This document shows, in pieces, positions 48,254 through 59,763 of a stretch of DNA of 64,000 nt. The stretch lies in assembly GCA_947579605.1 (NCBI GenBank), contig OX388314.1:18783982-18847981 (forward strand), in the 5' to 3' direction. The first letter of the stretch is position 1, and every line of letters starts with the position of its first letter. Both the position numbers and the translations under genes were made by a program. The DNA comes from Athripsodes cinereus. Taxonomy: Eukaryota; Arthropoda; Insecta; Trichoptera; Leptoceridae. The notes under the pieces were generated by a model. It worked only from the letters and a program-made list of their open reading frames with translations, was not told the origin of the DNA and made no database searches.

Positions 48254-48973
48254 CTAGCTGACCCAGCAAACTTTGTACCGCCTAAAAATCAATGAATAAT
48301 TATTATATTATTTTTAATCTCTTTACAAAATCCCGTATATTGACCAAGTGTGTGTCATCGTACAGTGTAAAAAAATAAAATACATTTATGTTGAACAATT
48401 ATATTTAACCCAGATTTGTTTATAAATTATCTGCTGTACATAATATTATAATTATTAATTATGTAGATACTAATTTTTTTTTAGGTAGATACCTATTCAT
48501 TTTAAATTTGTAAAAATTCTTTCCATGATTTTTTCAAAATTTAAATTTCAGAACCACAAATGTTAAATTATGTTGATAACGATTCTAATTTGAAAATGTA
48601 TACAAAAAAATATTCTATAAATAGTCCAATCTATGAAAAACCTTCATCGTTGATTTTGTATAATTATCCATGATGATGATGGATGATCATGATCAAAACA
48701 AAAAAAGTCGTTGATGGTGGATAAAACAATTTTTGAAAAATTCGTTATGGCAACACGTGACAGCGGAACTGTCATACAAACGTCATTTTCATACAAAAAT
48801 ACAATCCGAGTTTCCGACTTTCCTGTTGGATTTTTTAAAAAATTTCTTTCGTGCAAACCGTCTCCTGATAATAACGAACACAACAAAAGAAGAATCAGGC
48901 AATTCAGTTCAGCCGTTCTCAAGTTATGGTGGAAAATACATGGTCAAGTCATTTTTATTTATAAGAGATATAT
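48254..48973 (+). mobile_element. CTAGCTGACCCAGCAAAC-type element, less interrupted copy
   Basis: Begins CTAGCTGACCCAGCAAACTT and runs colinear with blocks of 30867-33634 (CTCTTTACAAAATCCCG, CCAGATTTGTTTATAAATTA, TTCTTTCCATGATTTTTT). It ends after TTCAGCCGTTCTCAAGTTAT. No protein is intact. Confidence 0.6.
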
Positions 48974-49130
48974 GTAAGAGAAGTATTAGTCATTCGATAT
49001 GACGTGCCTATTTAGTGACTTCCTTGCCTAACTACACAAACATATTGTACATAAAGCACTAACATTTATATTATATATTACGTTAAGGTGTTATTTACAT
49101 TTTTTATTTTTTTTTTATTTTTATTTTTTT

Positions 49131-49302
49131 AATAAAAAAGATATATCTGGGTTTTGTTATAAACCCAAATACAACCTTATACACCTTTCACACTAAGCTA
49201 AAAGCTTGTGCCGTGAAAGGGGAGTTTGCCGGCACCTGGGATCGAACCACGGACCTCTTGTTCTGAAGGCCGAGACTCTACCTCCAGGCTACTGACGAAC
49301 TC
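49131..49302 (-). mobile_element. tRNA-derived SINE, family A copy
   Basis: Minus strand: GTCAGTAGCCTGGAGGTAGA, B box GGTTCGATCCC, and tail TATAACAAAACCCAGATATA followed by A/T-rich simple sequence. About 95 percent like 20799-20978 by eye. Confidence 0.85.
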
Positions 49303-49978
49303 ATTTCGTTTTAGCACTTTCATCCACCACCATTTCACCAAATATGCCAGCGATACAAATATATTTTCATATACCTACAGTATGTCCAACATGTTTGTGT
49401 ATCTTTTAATGAAAAACATTTGAATAATTTAATTTATTTATTTCATTCTTTTCTGAATACTAGGTAAAAAAACAATAAACAACATTATTAATATCATATG
49501 AATATTTTTACATACAATTTAATAACGCTTATTCAATGTATTAAGTAGCTATAGTAAAAAATATAAATATTCTCAAATTATTTTCGTAACTCTGGTTGGT
49601 AACGTTGGTAAAACAAAGGAAAAAATATATTCTATCCCCACGGGCAAGTGCCAACTTTCATTATAACTCAATTGAAATTTCAATGAATGCAAATAAAAAA
49701 TGGGCTTAAAATCTAATAACAATTGTGGAAAGTCCAGTAGGTAAAATTATATAGGAATTTAGGAGTAGGTTAAAAAATAGTTAATCAAAAAATACAGAAT
49801 GCTTGTACAACAATATCATCAATACAAGTAATAATAACAGCCATTATTTCTCTTCTACCAAAATCTACTCTCTATCTCAATCCCAAAATGTTGAGACAGT
49901 CACAAAAATAAAACAATCGCACATGACACATTACACAATATTTTGATGAATTAAATATTATATTATGTGATTCAGTCA
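49303..49978 (-). other. 3' flank of the transporter gene
   Basis: Probable 3' UTR and downstream spacer. The first clear AATAAA on the minus strand that I noticed is near 49437-49432, about 540 bp past the stop, so the true poly(A) site is uncertain. Confidence 0.35.
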
Positions 49979-52900
49979 CTAAGTAGGTATTTTATTAAGT
50001 TTCTGCAGTTCCACAGTATTGTTTTTATCTTCCCATTCTCCTATATGACTAGGCAGGTACTTCCTTAACAATGGAGTGAAGAATTTATCCTTGAGCTGCT
50101 CAGGTTTCGGGGGATCAGTCAAGTAGCTGATCGGAAGGCCGACTGCAAACACAGTCAAGAGACCTAGCAAGTAGTACCATAACGTAGACACTCGGAATAA
50201 GAAGAAAACATCTTCTGGATTTCCAATGGGAACACTGAAAATAAAAATAATTGGTACAGTGATGCTGGAATTCGTCCCATTCCTTCCAGTGGTAATTTTT
50301 TTAAGACAAAGTATCTCCATTGATTCGAACTGTATTTATCATATTTCAGAGATAATTAATGACTTTTCTATTTTCGAGGAGGAAACACTATTAAAAACCA
50401 TAATGAGCATAGGTAGTATAATATTGATGATATTTATATTATATGGATTAAAATTAATAAAACTTATATTACCTATTTAAATTAAAATCAATAAAATAAA
50501 CTTTTCTATTGAAAAAATCGTGAGGATATCTTCAACACTCTAACAGAAAGATCGAGATTGGTATAGTTCGTGATATGTAGAAAGTTGACAGCAAAGTTCT
50601 ATACTACTATACTATACTATACTATACTATACCCTCACGCCATGTCCCAGGAGGGGTAGGCAGAGAGAACGGAACGCCATATAGATCTATCCTTACATAC
50701 TTCTTTCGCTTCCTCTACATTCATCCAGTTTCTCATACATGCTCGCCGATTTCTCTTACTCAGCACGCGTCCGTCCTTAAGAATTTGGTCCACGTGATCA
50801 AGCCACGTGGTTCTTGGACGTCCGCGCTTCCTCACACCCCTTCTTTCAGATAAATACATCCTCTTCGTCATCCTTTCATCTTGCATTCGCTCAACATGTC
50901 CAAACCATCTCAACTTGTTTACACGCATTCTGTCCACAACACTCCTCACACATCCGCTCATTCTCCTGATATCCTCATTCTTCACTCTATCTCGCAACGT
51001 TTCGTTCTCATTACTCTCTATCTCGCAGCAAAGTTCTCATTACCTATAAATGAAGAGTTAAAGTAAGTTAAAAATAAGGTAGGTACAAATCAAAATATTC
51101 TTACGTGTCTGTTGTAACTTTTGTGAAGTTGCCTACGCATTTGTCCATCGGAAGAGGAATTACAGGATCGTGGATTAGACCCGATGTCTTTGCAGCAGAA
51201 TTCCCATATATCGTAATAGAAAGCAGTGCGACGCTGAATAATGCTCCTACTGTAGTACCCTGAAAACGATATTATGCATGATAATTATGTATTAAATAAA
51301 TGCTCAATGCTTTAAAAAAAGTTGTAATTAATATGCATAGGTAGTGACATCATGAATTTTATACATATCTCATCTCGTTTGACTCTTTCTACTTCACGAA
51401 AGAATAGAAAATGATAGTTACATTGCTTATGTATATTATTGTATTTCCATAATATTTTCGCTGTCGCTAACGATCATACCATGTTGAGCCGATCACACCG
51501 AAGTTATTAAATAACAGTGGACCTAGTGAGTACATATGAAGATGGGTGACCGCTTAGGGCATCGCGTAGGTATCGCTATCATTGGGTTAGTTGGAATATA
51601 TCGCGTCCCTTCGATAAACTCGCCCATTGTGCAAAATATTTGTATATACCATGTTGTAATCTCATTATTTTTGTTTAAATATTTTGAACAATAAAGTTTA
51701 TTATTATCGCTGGGTTCTTTTTTTCAGAACTTCATTGTTTATTTTTTGCCTAAATTTTACAACAGGTATTTATTTTTACAATCTTATGTTCAATATAGCA
51801 TATTTTTATGGAAGGGAGAGGACGACCTCATATTAATTACATACAGATAGTCCATTGGCTACCCCACCTGTGGTAGATTTCTCGATGGTATAGATAGAAA
51901 TAAATGTTTTAATATACCTACCCTTAAGCATTTAAAAATGACCCTTAGGTATACCTACCTGTTAGGAACCATGAATGTCAGTGAATGCGTGATCTATGGC
52001 ATGAAAGTGAACTCTATGGAGAAGGTGTGACAAAAGAATGCGACAGATAGCGTGGGTATGGCGTGGGTGCGAAAATATAAGTTATGTGTGTACAATTAAG
52101 AATTACTTAATAAAAACATTAAAAGGAACTATTATTGTGTGTTTAGAATTATTTATCATCAGTGTGTTCAAGGTCTTTACATACCTATATAATAGAACTC
52201 GAAAAAGGATAACCTACCGCTGAATTAGCCCTTGGAAAAAACATTCCCATGGAGAACATCCCCAACATGGCTCCAGATGTGACTCCACTAAAGCTGATAG
52301 CTAACTGCATGACACTGCCTAACTTTTCTATCCAGAACACAGTCAACATACACACACAGCCAATCATGACGTTCAGGATTTTTATTATATTGCTAGCTCG
52401 CATCTCGGATATGTCTTTCGTGACATAAAGCGAAATGAAGTCCTTGTATATAATTCCACAGACTGTATTCAGATAAGATGACATCGAACTGAAAATAGAG
52501 ATCACGATTAATCAAATAGATAGGTGCGTAAAGAACATAATATGTAGAATGATATATAGACGACTTAATTGTCGTATGAAATGCCATTTTGCTACCAATC
52601 CACACAAATTTAGTTCCAATATTTATGCTAGATGATTTCACATCATTTCTGAAATCCAAATATCCAGTGATATGCGCATTTTTGTTTCTTTTTTGACAAA
52701 ACGCGCGATGTTGAGTAGGGATATCAAATTAATTAAGCCATTAGATTTTCCAATAGTTTGTTCACATGCTCATTTTTCAATAAATTTGATTACTTAATTA
52801 AATCTAACCTCAACGCAGCGCTGAAAACTCCTGCAATAAATAATCCTGGAAGTCCGGGGATATTTCTGGTGGTATCCATAACGTAGTACGGTAAAATCTA

Positions 52901-54766
52901 TTGAAACAAAATTGACATCAAAATATCATATTTAAAATTTTAATGTGTGTTATTCATAACCATTAACTGATGCATGCACTTATTATGTTTGTTTGAGGTT
53001 ACCAACCTGATCATTCCGTGAAATAATTCCAGCTGCAAGTGGATCACATCCGAAATACCTGGCTAAAATGACGAATCCAATAAGCAGGCAGAAGATTTTC
53101 AATAATAAAATGGCGAAGACATAAATAATCAAGACTCTGAAACTCAAATAAGTGAAGTTACGAAAATCAACATTTGTCATACAATATGTGGTATTTTCCT
53201 AAATAAAATTGCATCTTTAAGTATTTATATAAAACAAGTAGATACACATAGCCAATGTAACAGAAATTTAGCGTCTTTACCTACTTCTTGGCTTTTTCCA
53301 TGGTTGGAACAGACAAAAACCGTTGGATGCACAACTGATTTACACCCATATGTGAAGTATATGAAATCGTCATACTGGTCATAATGGCCCAAAAAGTCAT
53401 TCTTTTGTATGGACTAGGATCAAAACTGTAAAAAAAAGTTGATTACATTATCAATCTTTGATTGTTTAATAATTCGTGATGACCTGAAGAAGATAAACTA
53501 AGCAACAAAATTAAATTTTAAACTTTACTCAAAGAAATTGATCCGACCAGCCTCCTCCGCCACTGTCCATATTTTCTGTAATCCTCCTTCGGTTGGAATT
53601 CCCAATAACAGAATCGTTGCTATAGCTCCATTCATTGCTAGAAACTGAATCGTATCTGTCCAGACAACTGCTTTTAGACCACCAAGAGTTGTGTAGAATA
53701 TGCACACGAAACATATTACAGGAGTGACATATTTAATGCTGATACCGCTTACTAAAAAAATAATGATTCAATTTGAGGTTATATTGTCAAACAAAGAACT
53801 TAGTAGGTACATAGTTATGTATTACAGATTCATTCTGTTGAGTTTTACTCAACTTCCAGTCTATATTCCACCAAACTCTCGATGAGAGAATCTTCATGAG
53901 GTACATAAATAGCATTTTATAAATTAAATTATGTTACATTCCAAAACTCACCTAAATTGAACGCCAAAGCAGGAACATACATTACGATTGGAAGTATTAA
54001 CAAAAAATTGATGAAGCACAAAAATGATGCCGTCAATCTGGTTGTTCTGCCAAATCTCATGTCGAGGTATTCAAAACTCGAGGACACACGTAGTTCATAA
54101 AACACTGAAAATGATAAAATAGATACAACAGGATAACATCTAGATCAAAGAAATTATTAAATCATAGCAACAAAGAACAATACCTAAGTATGTATTATTA
54201 CTATTTACTAGCAACGTGTTCGTCATACGCTTCGGTAATTTGCGGGACCTTGATTGGTTTGTTTGCTGGAGAAATATGAATGTTAATATTTGTTAAGTTG
54301 AACTGTTTGTGTCCCTTAAGAATGAATAAAATAAAAATAAAAAAAATACCTGGTAAAAAGACAACACCAATAATGATAGCTCCAAGGACTCCTGCTATAC
54401 AGGATATACTATACTGACTACTATAGTAGTACATTTCAGTTGGCATTCCAAGTAGAGTAATCGCAGAAACATAACTAAAAAAACAATCAGCTATTATCAA
54501 AACTATAAAGTCTAAAACTAAAACTTTATAGGTACCGTTAATAAAACAATTAGTAAATAATATTACTGTTCAATTTAAACAAACCTTGCAGCTAAGGACA
54601 TTGCAATTGGGAAAACACCCATTTTCTTCCCTCCCAAGAGATAATCATCCGTCGTGTTTTGTTTTTTGTAGATTCCGAAATAAACACCAATCAGCGCTGA
54701 TATAATTAACATTCCACCAAATAAAATATAATCTAAAACAGAAAACTGAAGATAATCTAGCTTCAT
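49979..54766 (-). CDS. SLC5-family sodium-coupled solute transporter, 10 coding exons
   Basis: Coding exons on the minus strand: 54766-54585, 54474-54350, 54104-53952, 53751-53529, 53425-53285, 53136-53007, 52897-52809, 52488-52218, 51259-51105, 50234-49979. Every intron is GT...AG and every junction keeps phase, giving 574 codons and a stop (49981-49979), the normal SLC5 length. The protein starts MKLDYLQFSVLDYILFGGML (TM1). It carries the SLC5 hallmarks DDYLLGGKKMG (about 40-50), SAITLLGMPTE (about 64-74), FYTTLGGLKAVVWTDTIQ (172-189), GVNQLCIQRFLSVPT and CDPLAAG, LPGLFIAGVFSAAL then SSMSSYLN (about 335-355, serines expected at a sodium site). A possible N-glycosylation site is N482-F-T. 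Relatives include the sodium-dependent multivitamin and monocarboxylate transporters (SMVT, SMCT); the substrate here cannot be read from sequence. A plasma-membrane symporter is inferred from the family. Introns hold retroelement copies but the exons are undamaged. Confidence 0.95.
50597..50632 (-). repeat. (TATAG)n microsatellite at retrotransposon 3' end
   Basis: About six units directly after GGGTATAG on the minus strand. Likely the element's own tail. Confidence 0.8.
50633..51010 (-). mobile_element. Family D retrotransposon copy in transporter intron 9
   Basis: Minus-strand open stretch of 120 codons: DRVKNEDIRRMSGCVRSVVD, RMRVNKLRWFGHVERMQDER, YLSERRGVRKRGRPRTTWLD, ACMRNWMNVEEAKEVCKDRS, SVLSAYPSWDMA and stop. 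The best preserved tail of the family. Its 3' end runs into (TATAG)n at 50597-50632. Same orientation as the host gene; it stays in the intron (50235-51104). Confidence 0.85.
51466..51710 (+). mobile_element. 5S-rRNA-derived SINE with LINE-type 3' tail
   Basis: The head (51466-51579) aligns to 5S rRNA: GCTAACGATCATACCATGTT, CCGATCACACCGAAGTTA, GATGGGTGACCGCTT, ATCGCGT, with a deletion near the start and many changes. Without a break follows GGGTTAGTTGGAATATATCG, GATAAACTCGCCC and the ending AATAAAGTTTATTATTAT, which is the same tail as the LINE remnants at 6610-6732 and 9453-9610. A 5S head joined to a LINE tail defines SINE3-type elements. It lies in intron 8 of the transporter gene. Confidence 0.75.
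51780..51895 (+). repeat. Dispersed repeat R, copy 8
   Basis: TTTTTATGGAAGGGAGAGGA, CGACCTCATATTAATTACAT, GTCCATTGGCTACCCCACCT, GTGGTAGATTTCTCGATGGT. In transporter intron 8. Confidence 0.6.
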
Positions 54767-55254
54767 TTTCAGAATTAATTTGGGTAATTATTATTTCTTA
54801 TTTCAAAACAAAAGTAAACCAAGATGCGCGATGTCACTTCGCTAACAATACGAGTACTGTAATGAAATCAGTAATGCATAGAATAGTCATCGTCCTAAAG
54901 GTGAATTAACCAGTTAAGCAAACAGCTAGTGCAGTAAATTAAATCTAAACTTTCAACTAAATTTAGTGTTCAACACACATCAACCAAATCGTTGAACGCA
55001 ACGTTCAACCATCTCACTACCAAATTAAGTTGGATAATCCTGGAATTATTCTACCTACATATGTAGGTACAATATATTTTTTTTTAATAACCTCTCACAG
55101 TTCTTGAGGAAGGCTCATTAAGTTTGTAGGTACAAGGATATCGCTAATTTAAGGACAAGTTACAAATTCTATATATGTAGTTATAATTAATATTATTTTA
55201 TTCACAAACGTCATAACAAGATAATAAAATATGTAATAATAAAGACGCATAAAA
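54767..55254 (-). promoter_or_regulatory. Upstream region of the transporter gene
   Basis: Holds the 5' UTR and probably the promoter. I see no clear TATA box at a fixed distance. A 5' non-coding exon cannot be excluded. Confidence 0.3.
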
Positions 55255-55629
55255 TAATAGCCATATTCGAAAGAAAAATCTTAAGACGCATCTATGGGCC
55301 CATATGCGAAAACAGTGTTTGGTGAAGTAGATACAACTACGAACTCTGCACGTTGTATCAAAGATGTGCATATCACCAAGCACATCAAAATCTGCCGACT
55401 CCTATGGCTAGGGCATGTGGAAAGGATGAACGACACATCAACAATCAAAAGAATATACTCCACAAAGCCCAGTGGCAGAAGAAGCGTCGGGAAACCAAAG
55501 TTGAGATGGATGGATGGGGTGGAAAAGGACCTGCGAGCTTTGGGCGTGACCAATTGGCGACGAGAGGTGATGGATAGGAGGGAGTGGAGGCGACTTCTTG
55601 AGGAGGCCAAGACCCACACAGGGTTGTAG
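55255..55629 (+). pseudogene. Non-LTR retrotransposon C-terminal fragment (RRIYGP type)
   Basis: Reads ERKILRRIYGP, then after a frame shift ICRLLWLGHVERMNDTSTIK, KPSGRRSVGKPKLRWMDGVE, KDLRALGVTNWRREVMDRRE and WRRLLEEAKTHTGL with a stop at 55629. ERKILRRI.GP and GRP..RW.DGVE.DL are typical of another insect RT lineage. The last 111 codons are open. Confidence 0.8.
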
Positions 55630-57142
55630 CGCCATTGATGATGTGGATGATAAAATAATAGCATATTTTACAAAATGCTCTTTTATCAACTTGCTTTGAC
55701 TGGCTGCAATGACAAATGACTTTACAGTAGGCTCTCAACTGAATGGTGGCTTTTATTTTAACCAACGGACAAGTCATTCAGTTGTCTGACTAATTTAATC
55801 ATAAGGCGGTAACATTCATGACCTATAAATGAGATGACGGAGGCTGTGGTGTTATAAATCAAAATTACAATCATTTAAGTCTGTGATAAGATTGTACCTA
55901 TATGTATTTAATTACTCTGAGTAATTACATATACCTATTTGTGAAATATATTCTCAGTTAATATATCTACATGTAAAATAATTATGTAGGTATATGTTGT
56001 GAATAAGCTCACCACAAATCTGGGCCACATGATGTGTTTTGCATAGCAGCAATTCAGTAGATATAAATAATATTCTATTAAAAAAATAGAATTGTAGGTA
56101 ATGTACCTGTATAACCATTTCTTACCTAAAATTTTCTTGTTGTTACTGCAGGTACCTACCTAGTACCTACATACATTATTTTTATTTCTAAGTAATATCG
56201 ATGTGATCAAATAGGTGATACCGACATAACAAATATTATGAATGTGAAATGCTTTTATTTTTAGAATTTTAAATTACATCGATTATTTAATATAGGTATA
56301 TACCCCTCAAATATTTGACAGCTCTATAGAAAAGACCGCATGACTCTTAGTGGTCTATAACTATGAAGGTACTAAAACATCAATCGTCATGAAAATAGAA
56401 CAAATGATATGTATAAGTACATATGTAGTGTTCGCTATGGTAGCGAAGGCTATTTTTATCGTTTTAATTTTGTTTTTCCTAATTGTTGCAACACTTCGGA
56501 TTGGTCATTTTTTTCGGACATCTAGGTGTGAATGCGATTTATAGGTACATGTCCTGATTACCTACATTCCATGATACCAAAATGTCACATATTATTCCTA
56601 CCCAAAAAACCTTACCAACAAGTTAGTGTCAATTCATACGGGAATACGGTCGGATCAAATTTCTACATTCGCTCTACAAATTAATCTTCAAATCAAGTCA
56701 TCGGCAAATTTTATCATTATCTTATTTTATTATAATTCGGAATAAAATCATTTATACAAAAAATCAACAAATCGGAATCGAAAAAAAGATCGAACAACCA
56801 TTAACTGCAAATTAATTTCTGTGCAAGTTTAGTGTGTGCAGTTTTTTGTGAAACCAGCGACCTCTGGATAAAGGAGTAAAATTGGTAAGTCCCATGCCCC
56901 ATTTATCATTTTCCATCTTCCTACATCCATTGTTGATGTTTTGGCTGTATTGATAATTTAATATAGTTAAAATAAACAACATGTAGAATAAAGGGTAAGT
57001 TATATTTGTTATACTTGTTCCCGGACACAAGCTAGCAATATGCAGCTTCGCCGGGTGAGATCTAAATACAAATTAAGTATAAGAAATGTTATATGTAGAT
57101 ATCTTGTTTATTTTGTTTATATTTAATGATTTATTTTCAATA

Positions 57143-57146
<4 letters not shown>
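55630..57146. other. No gene supported
   Basis: AT-rich. A plus-strand frame at 56350-56544 has one hydrophobic stretch (IFIVLILFFLIVATL) but no splice support. A retroelement-style end GCAGCTTCGCCGGGTGAGAT lies at about 57045. Confidence 0.4.

Positions 57147-57175
<29 letters not shown>
57147..57175. repeat. (TA)n microsatellite
   Basis: About 14 TA units. Confidence 0.9.
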
Positions 57176-57178
<3 letters not shown>

Positions 57179-57299
57179 GAATACTTCATTATTGTAATAG
57201 ATATAAATTCTGTAAAGCTTATGACAAAATATATTTTACGATGTACAATTATTGTATAGGGGAATGAACTCTATTTTATAAAGTTATGTAATTACTTAC

Positions 57300-57705
57300 A
57301 TGGGCGTATCCAGCATTTTTTGGCTACTGTACACGTGGGATATGCCGTCATGGTGTAGTAAAAGTACCCAGCATTTCCTATAAAGGGTGGGGGGTAGCAA
57401 ATTGGCAAGTTGGTGCAAGAACTCCTCGTTTTTATATTTTCGGACCACTACATATTTTGAGTCTAACAGCTATCAAATTTGTGAACCTTTTTTTTAGTCT
57501 CAAGCTTACGCCACCTCCCGTTCCCCGCGTTTCTGTTCAACAATTTTAGAGCCACCTTTATAAAGTCGCTTAACTTCTAGAGGAGGGGGGAACTTCCCAT
57601 ACCGATCACAATTTTACATTTTATTCCTATATTTCAATACTAATTTTGTCAACTTTTTACTATTTTCAAGATCCTCCCCTCTCTGGGTACGGCAATGATT
57701 ACTTG
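57300..57705. mobile_element. Degraded repeat block with fragment of repeat R
   Basis: Includes TGGCTACTGTACACGTGGGA and TATGCCGTCATGGTGTAGTA, the right end of repeat R, between GGGCGTATCCAGC (57303) and GGGTACGGCAATG (57685), which may be old inverted ends. Confidence 0.35.
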
Positions 57706-58544
57706 AGCGCTTAGTAATACATCAGCTAATGTGTGCTTAGTATCTAAATTTCCACTATTTAATTTAGGCTTTGTCTCCCAGTTATAAATAAATAGAATAG
57801 ATTAAATATTATGAATTTATAACCACTAGGTATATTAATTTAGAAGTGCTTGAAATAAAATACAAACAGTTATTTAAAATTTATTGACGTACCTATTAGG
57901 TGAAGGCGTAGGTATGTACGTCACTAATTTTCAAAGACAATAATTTTGGTATCATCATTTTGTCGTTCCTGATTTCGAATATACCCGTAAAACAATATTT
58001 ACCTATAATATTATGAATGTTTTAAATTTCATTATTTACTTTTGTCCATTTTATTTTATCTTCAATCTTATCAGTAGTCAAATATTTACTTTCTGCTTAA
58101 TTAATAAATTGCTTGTTTTGCTTCTTATTTACCTACTAATGTTTCTTAATCATTTAATTCAATGAACACTTCCTCCAATGTCTACCATACTAAACCAACA
58201 ATCGCTTCAGTTTCATCATCAAAAGTTTATCTACTTACTATCTACTTATGCCAAATTGACCTAAATAATATCCCGTTTAGCGAGAAGTTAATCGATTCAT
58301 TTCAATGAATTGGTAGTGAATTATATTTTAGAAATATATTTATATGTAGTTTGGGTATGTGCCTTCATGGAAAGATCAACATAGACACGGAGATCAAGAA
58401 AATATACCTACATGTCTTGACGTTGACGCCTGCAAGAAATTCTGCATCCTTGATTAAAGAATTATTAAAGAAAATATTAAAAATAAGAATTCCTATGCTT
58501 TATCCTATTTATTATTATATAAGGTTACGGAATTTTGGTGTAAT
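57706..58544. other. No gene recognised
   Basis: AT-rich. The open frame that begins at 58351 becomes meaningful only where the family E copy starts. Confidence 0.4.
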
Positions 58545-58858
58545 TACAAGGATGAATCTAAATAAATTAAGATGGTTTGGGCACGTGGAAAGAATGAATG
58601 AGGACAGAATGACCAAGAAGATATATTTGGCTGAGAGGAATGGTACTCGGACACGTGAACGTCCGACGTCGAGAAGGATCAAATGGCAAGATCATTTAAA
58701 TCAAATCCTACAGGACGGTCACGTGTTGAGCACATTAAACAGAGGAGCATGCATGAGGAATTGTATGACAGTGACGGAAGCGAATGATGTATAGAAGGAA
58801 GTGGGGCTCGATCCTTTCTGCCTACCCCGTGAAGGAAGCGGTGTGATGGTATGTATGT
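58545..58858 (+). mobile_element. Family E retrotransposon 3' fragment
   Basis: Plus strand: MNLNKLRWFGHVERMNEDRM, TKKIYLAERNGTRTRERPTS, IKWQDHLNQILQDGHVLSTL, ACMRNCMTVTEANDV and stop; then GTGATGGTATGTATGTATGT. About 63 bp before the 5S sequence. Confidence 0.85.
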
Positions 58859-58921
58859 ATGTTATTATATAAACATGTTTTTTACATGAAAATAATTTAT
58901 TACTCCACAGGGGAAAAAGAA

Positions 58922-59039
58922 GCCAACGATACGCGGTGTTCCCAAGCGGTCACCCATCCAAGTACTGACCGCGCCCAATGTTGCTTAACTTCGGTGATCG
59001 GACGAGAACCGGTGCATTCAACGTGGTATGATCGTTGGC
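58922..59039 (-). rRNA. 5S rRNA, nearly complete copy
   Basis: The minus strand starts GCCAACGATCATACCACGTT and contains CCGATCACCGAAGTTAAGCA (the internal promoter box A region), GGTCAGTACTTGGATGGGTG and ACCGCTTGGGAACACCGCGT, ending CGTTGGC, so the terminal stem GCCAACG/CGTTGGC closes. Length 118 nt. A T-run (TTCTTTTT) follows at once on the minus strand, as a Pol III stop. Only a few bases differ from what I expect for insects (for example TATCGTTGGC at the end). It is single, not in a tandem array, and sits between transposon remnants, so it could be an active dispersed gene or a young pseudogene. Confidence 0.85.
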
Positions 59040-59064
59040 GGTAGCGTGGGTGTAATATTTAGAT

Positions 59065-59160
59065 TTATGGTGACTTTCACCAACGTTACCTAAACTGTCA
59101 CATAGCTGGGTATCACCTAAGTTTAGGTAGCCCCTAACGTATCGTTTGGTTTTCACCAGT
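59065..59160. repeat. Imperfect inverted repeat, GGTGACTTTCACCAACG type
   Basis: TGGTGACTTTCACCAACGTT and CCTAAACT face AAGTTTAGGTAGCCCCTAAC then CGTTTGGTTTTCACCAGT. May be a terminal part of the element whose coding piece lies at 59470-59616. Confidence 0.4.
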
Positions 59161-59469
59161 CTATTATATCTGTTCCCTAGCTAGGAATTCAAAACGACTT
59201 TTTTTGTCTATACAATGGCAACATTTGTATTTGGAATGCATCGTGTTTTTTCTATGACTGTCACTTTCTGTCAATTACGTTGTGATTACGTTCAACATTT
59301 CCGAATAATTCAGTTTTCGTTTAGTTGATTTAAGTTATTTTCTCGTTTATAAGTAAGTATTACTTGTGCTATTACTATAGTATAATATGTATATTCAATG
59401 CCTAAAAATGCAACAATGTTATACATAAATATTGATGACATCATTTAGCAATTTTGTATTGTATTTTAG

Positions 59470-59616
59470 GAAATGCCAAACGAAAGAAAACGGCAACCAA
59501 ATTTTACCGTCGATGAGAGGTTGAAACTGCTGTCCTTAATAAAACTGTTCAAAACGACCATTTTGAATAAAAGAACAGATGGGTCATCTAATCTAGTGTT
59601 ATACTTCATTTTATAA
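59470..59616 (+). CDS. Truncated Myb/SANT-like DNA-binding domain start
   Basis: After an acceptor (TGTATTTTAG, 59460-59469), ATG at 59473 opens a 47-codon frame: MPNERKRQPNFTVDERLKLL, SLIKLFKTTILNKRTDGSSN, LVLYFIL and stop. R..NFT.DER..LL.LI..YK..I..KRTDG is the usual start of the Myb/SANT-like (zeste-type) domain in many insect proteins, often linked to PIF/Harbinger transposons. A donor-like GTAAGTATTA at 59352 suggests a 5' non-coding exon before it. The domain ends in the middle, so it is a broken copy; the sequence then turns into a tandem repeat. Confidence 0.5.
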   Translation, partial: EMPNERKRQPNFTVDERLKLLSLIKLFKTTILNKRTDGSSNLVLYFIL

Positions 59617-59631
59617 AAAAGGACCATCGGC

Positions 59632-59763
59632 GCCACCTAGTGATGTTTCTTGAAAACATGAAAATATAAAGTGCCATCTAGCAATATTTCTTGAAAACAT
59701 TATGAAAATATAAAGTGCCATCTAGCGATGTTTCCTGAAAACATTATGAATATATAAAGTGCC
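59632..59763 (+). repeat. 44-bp tandem repeat, 3 copies
   Basis: Units start GCCATCTAGCGATGTTTCTT and continue GAAAACATTATGAAAATATA. Single motifs GATGCC/GATGGCA recur to about 59975 in the opposite sense. Confidence 0.85.

Noticed and set aside
56350..56544. Small membrane protein frame
   Set aside because: One hydrophobic run is common by chance in AT-rich DNA; no initiation or splice evidence.
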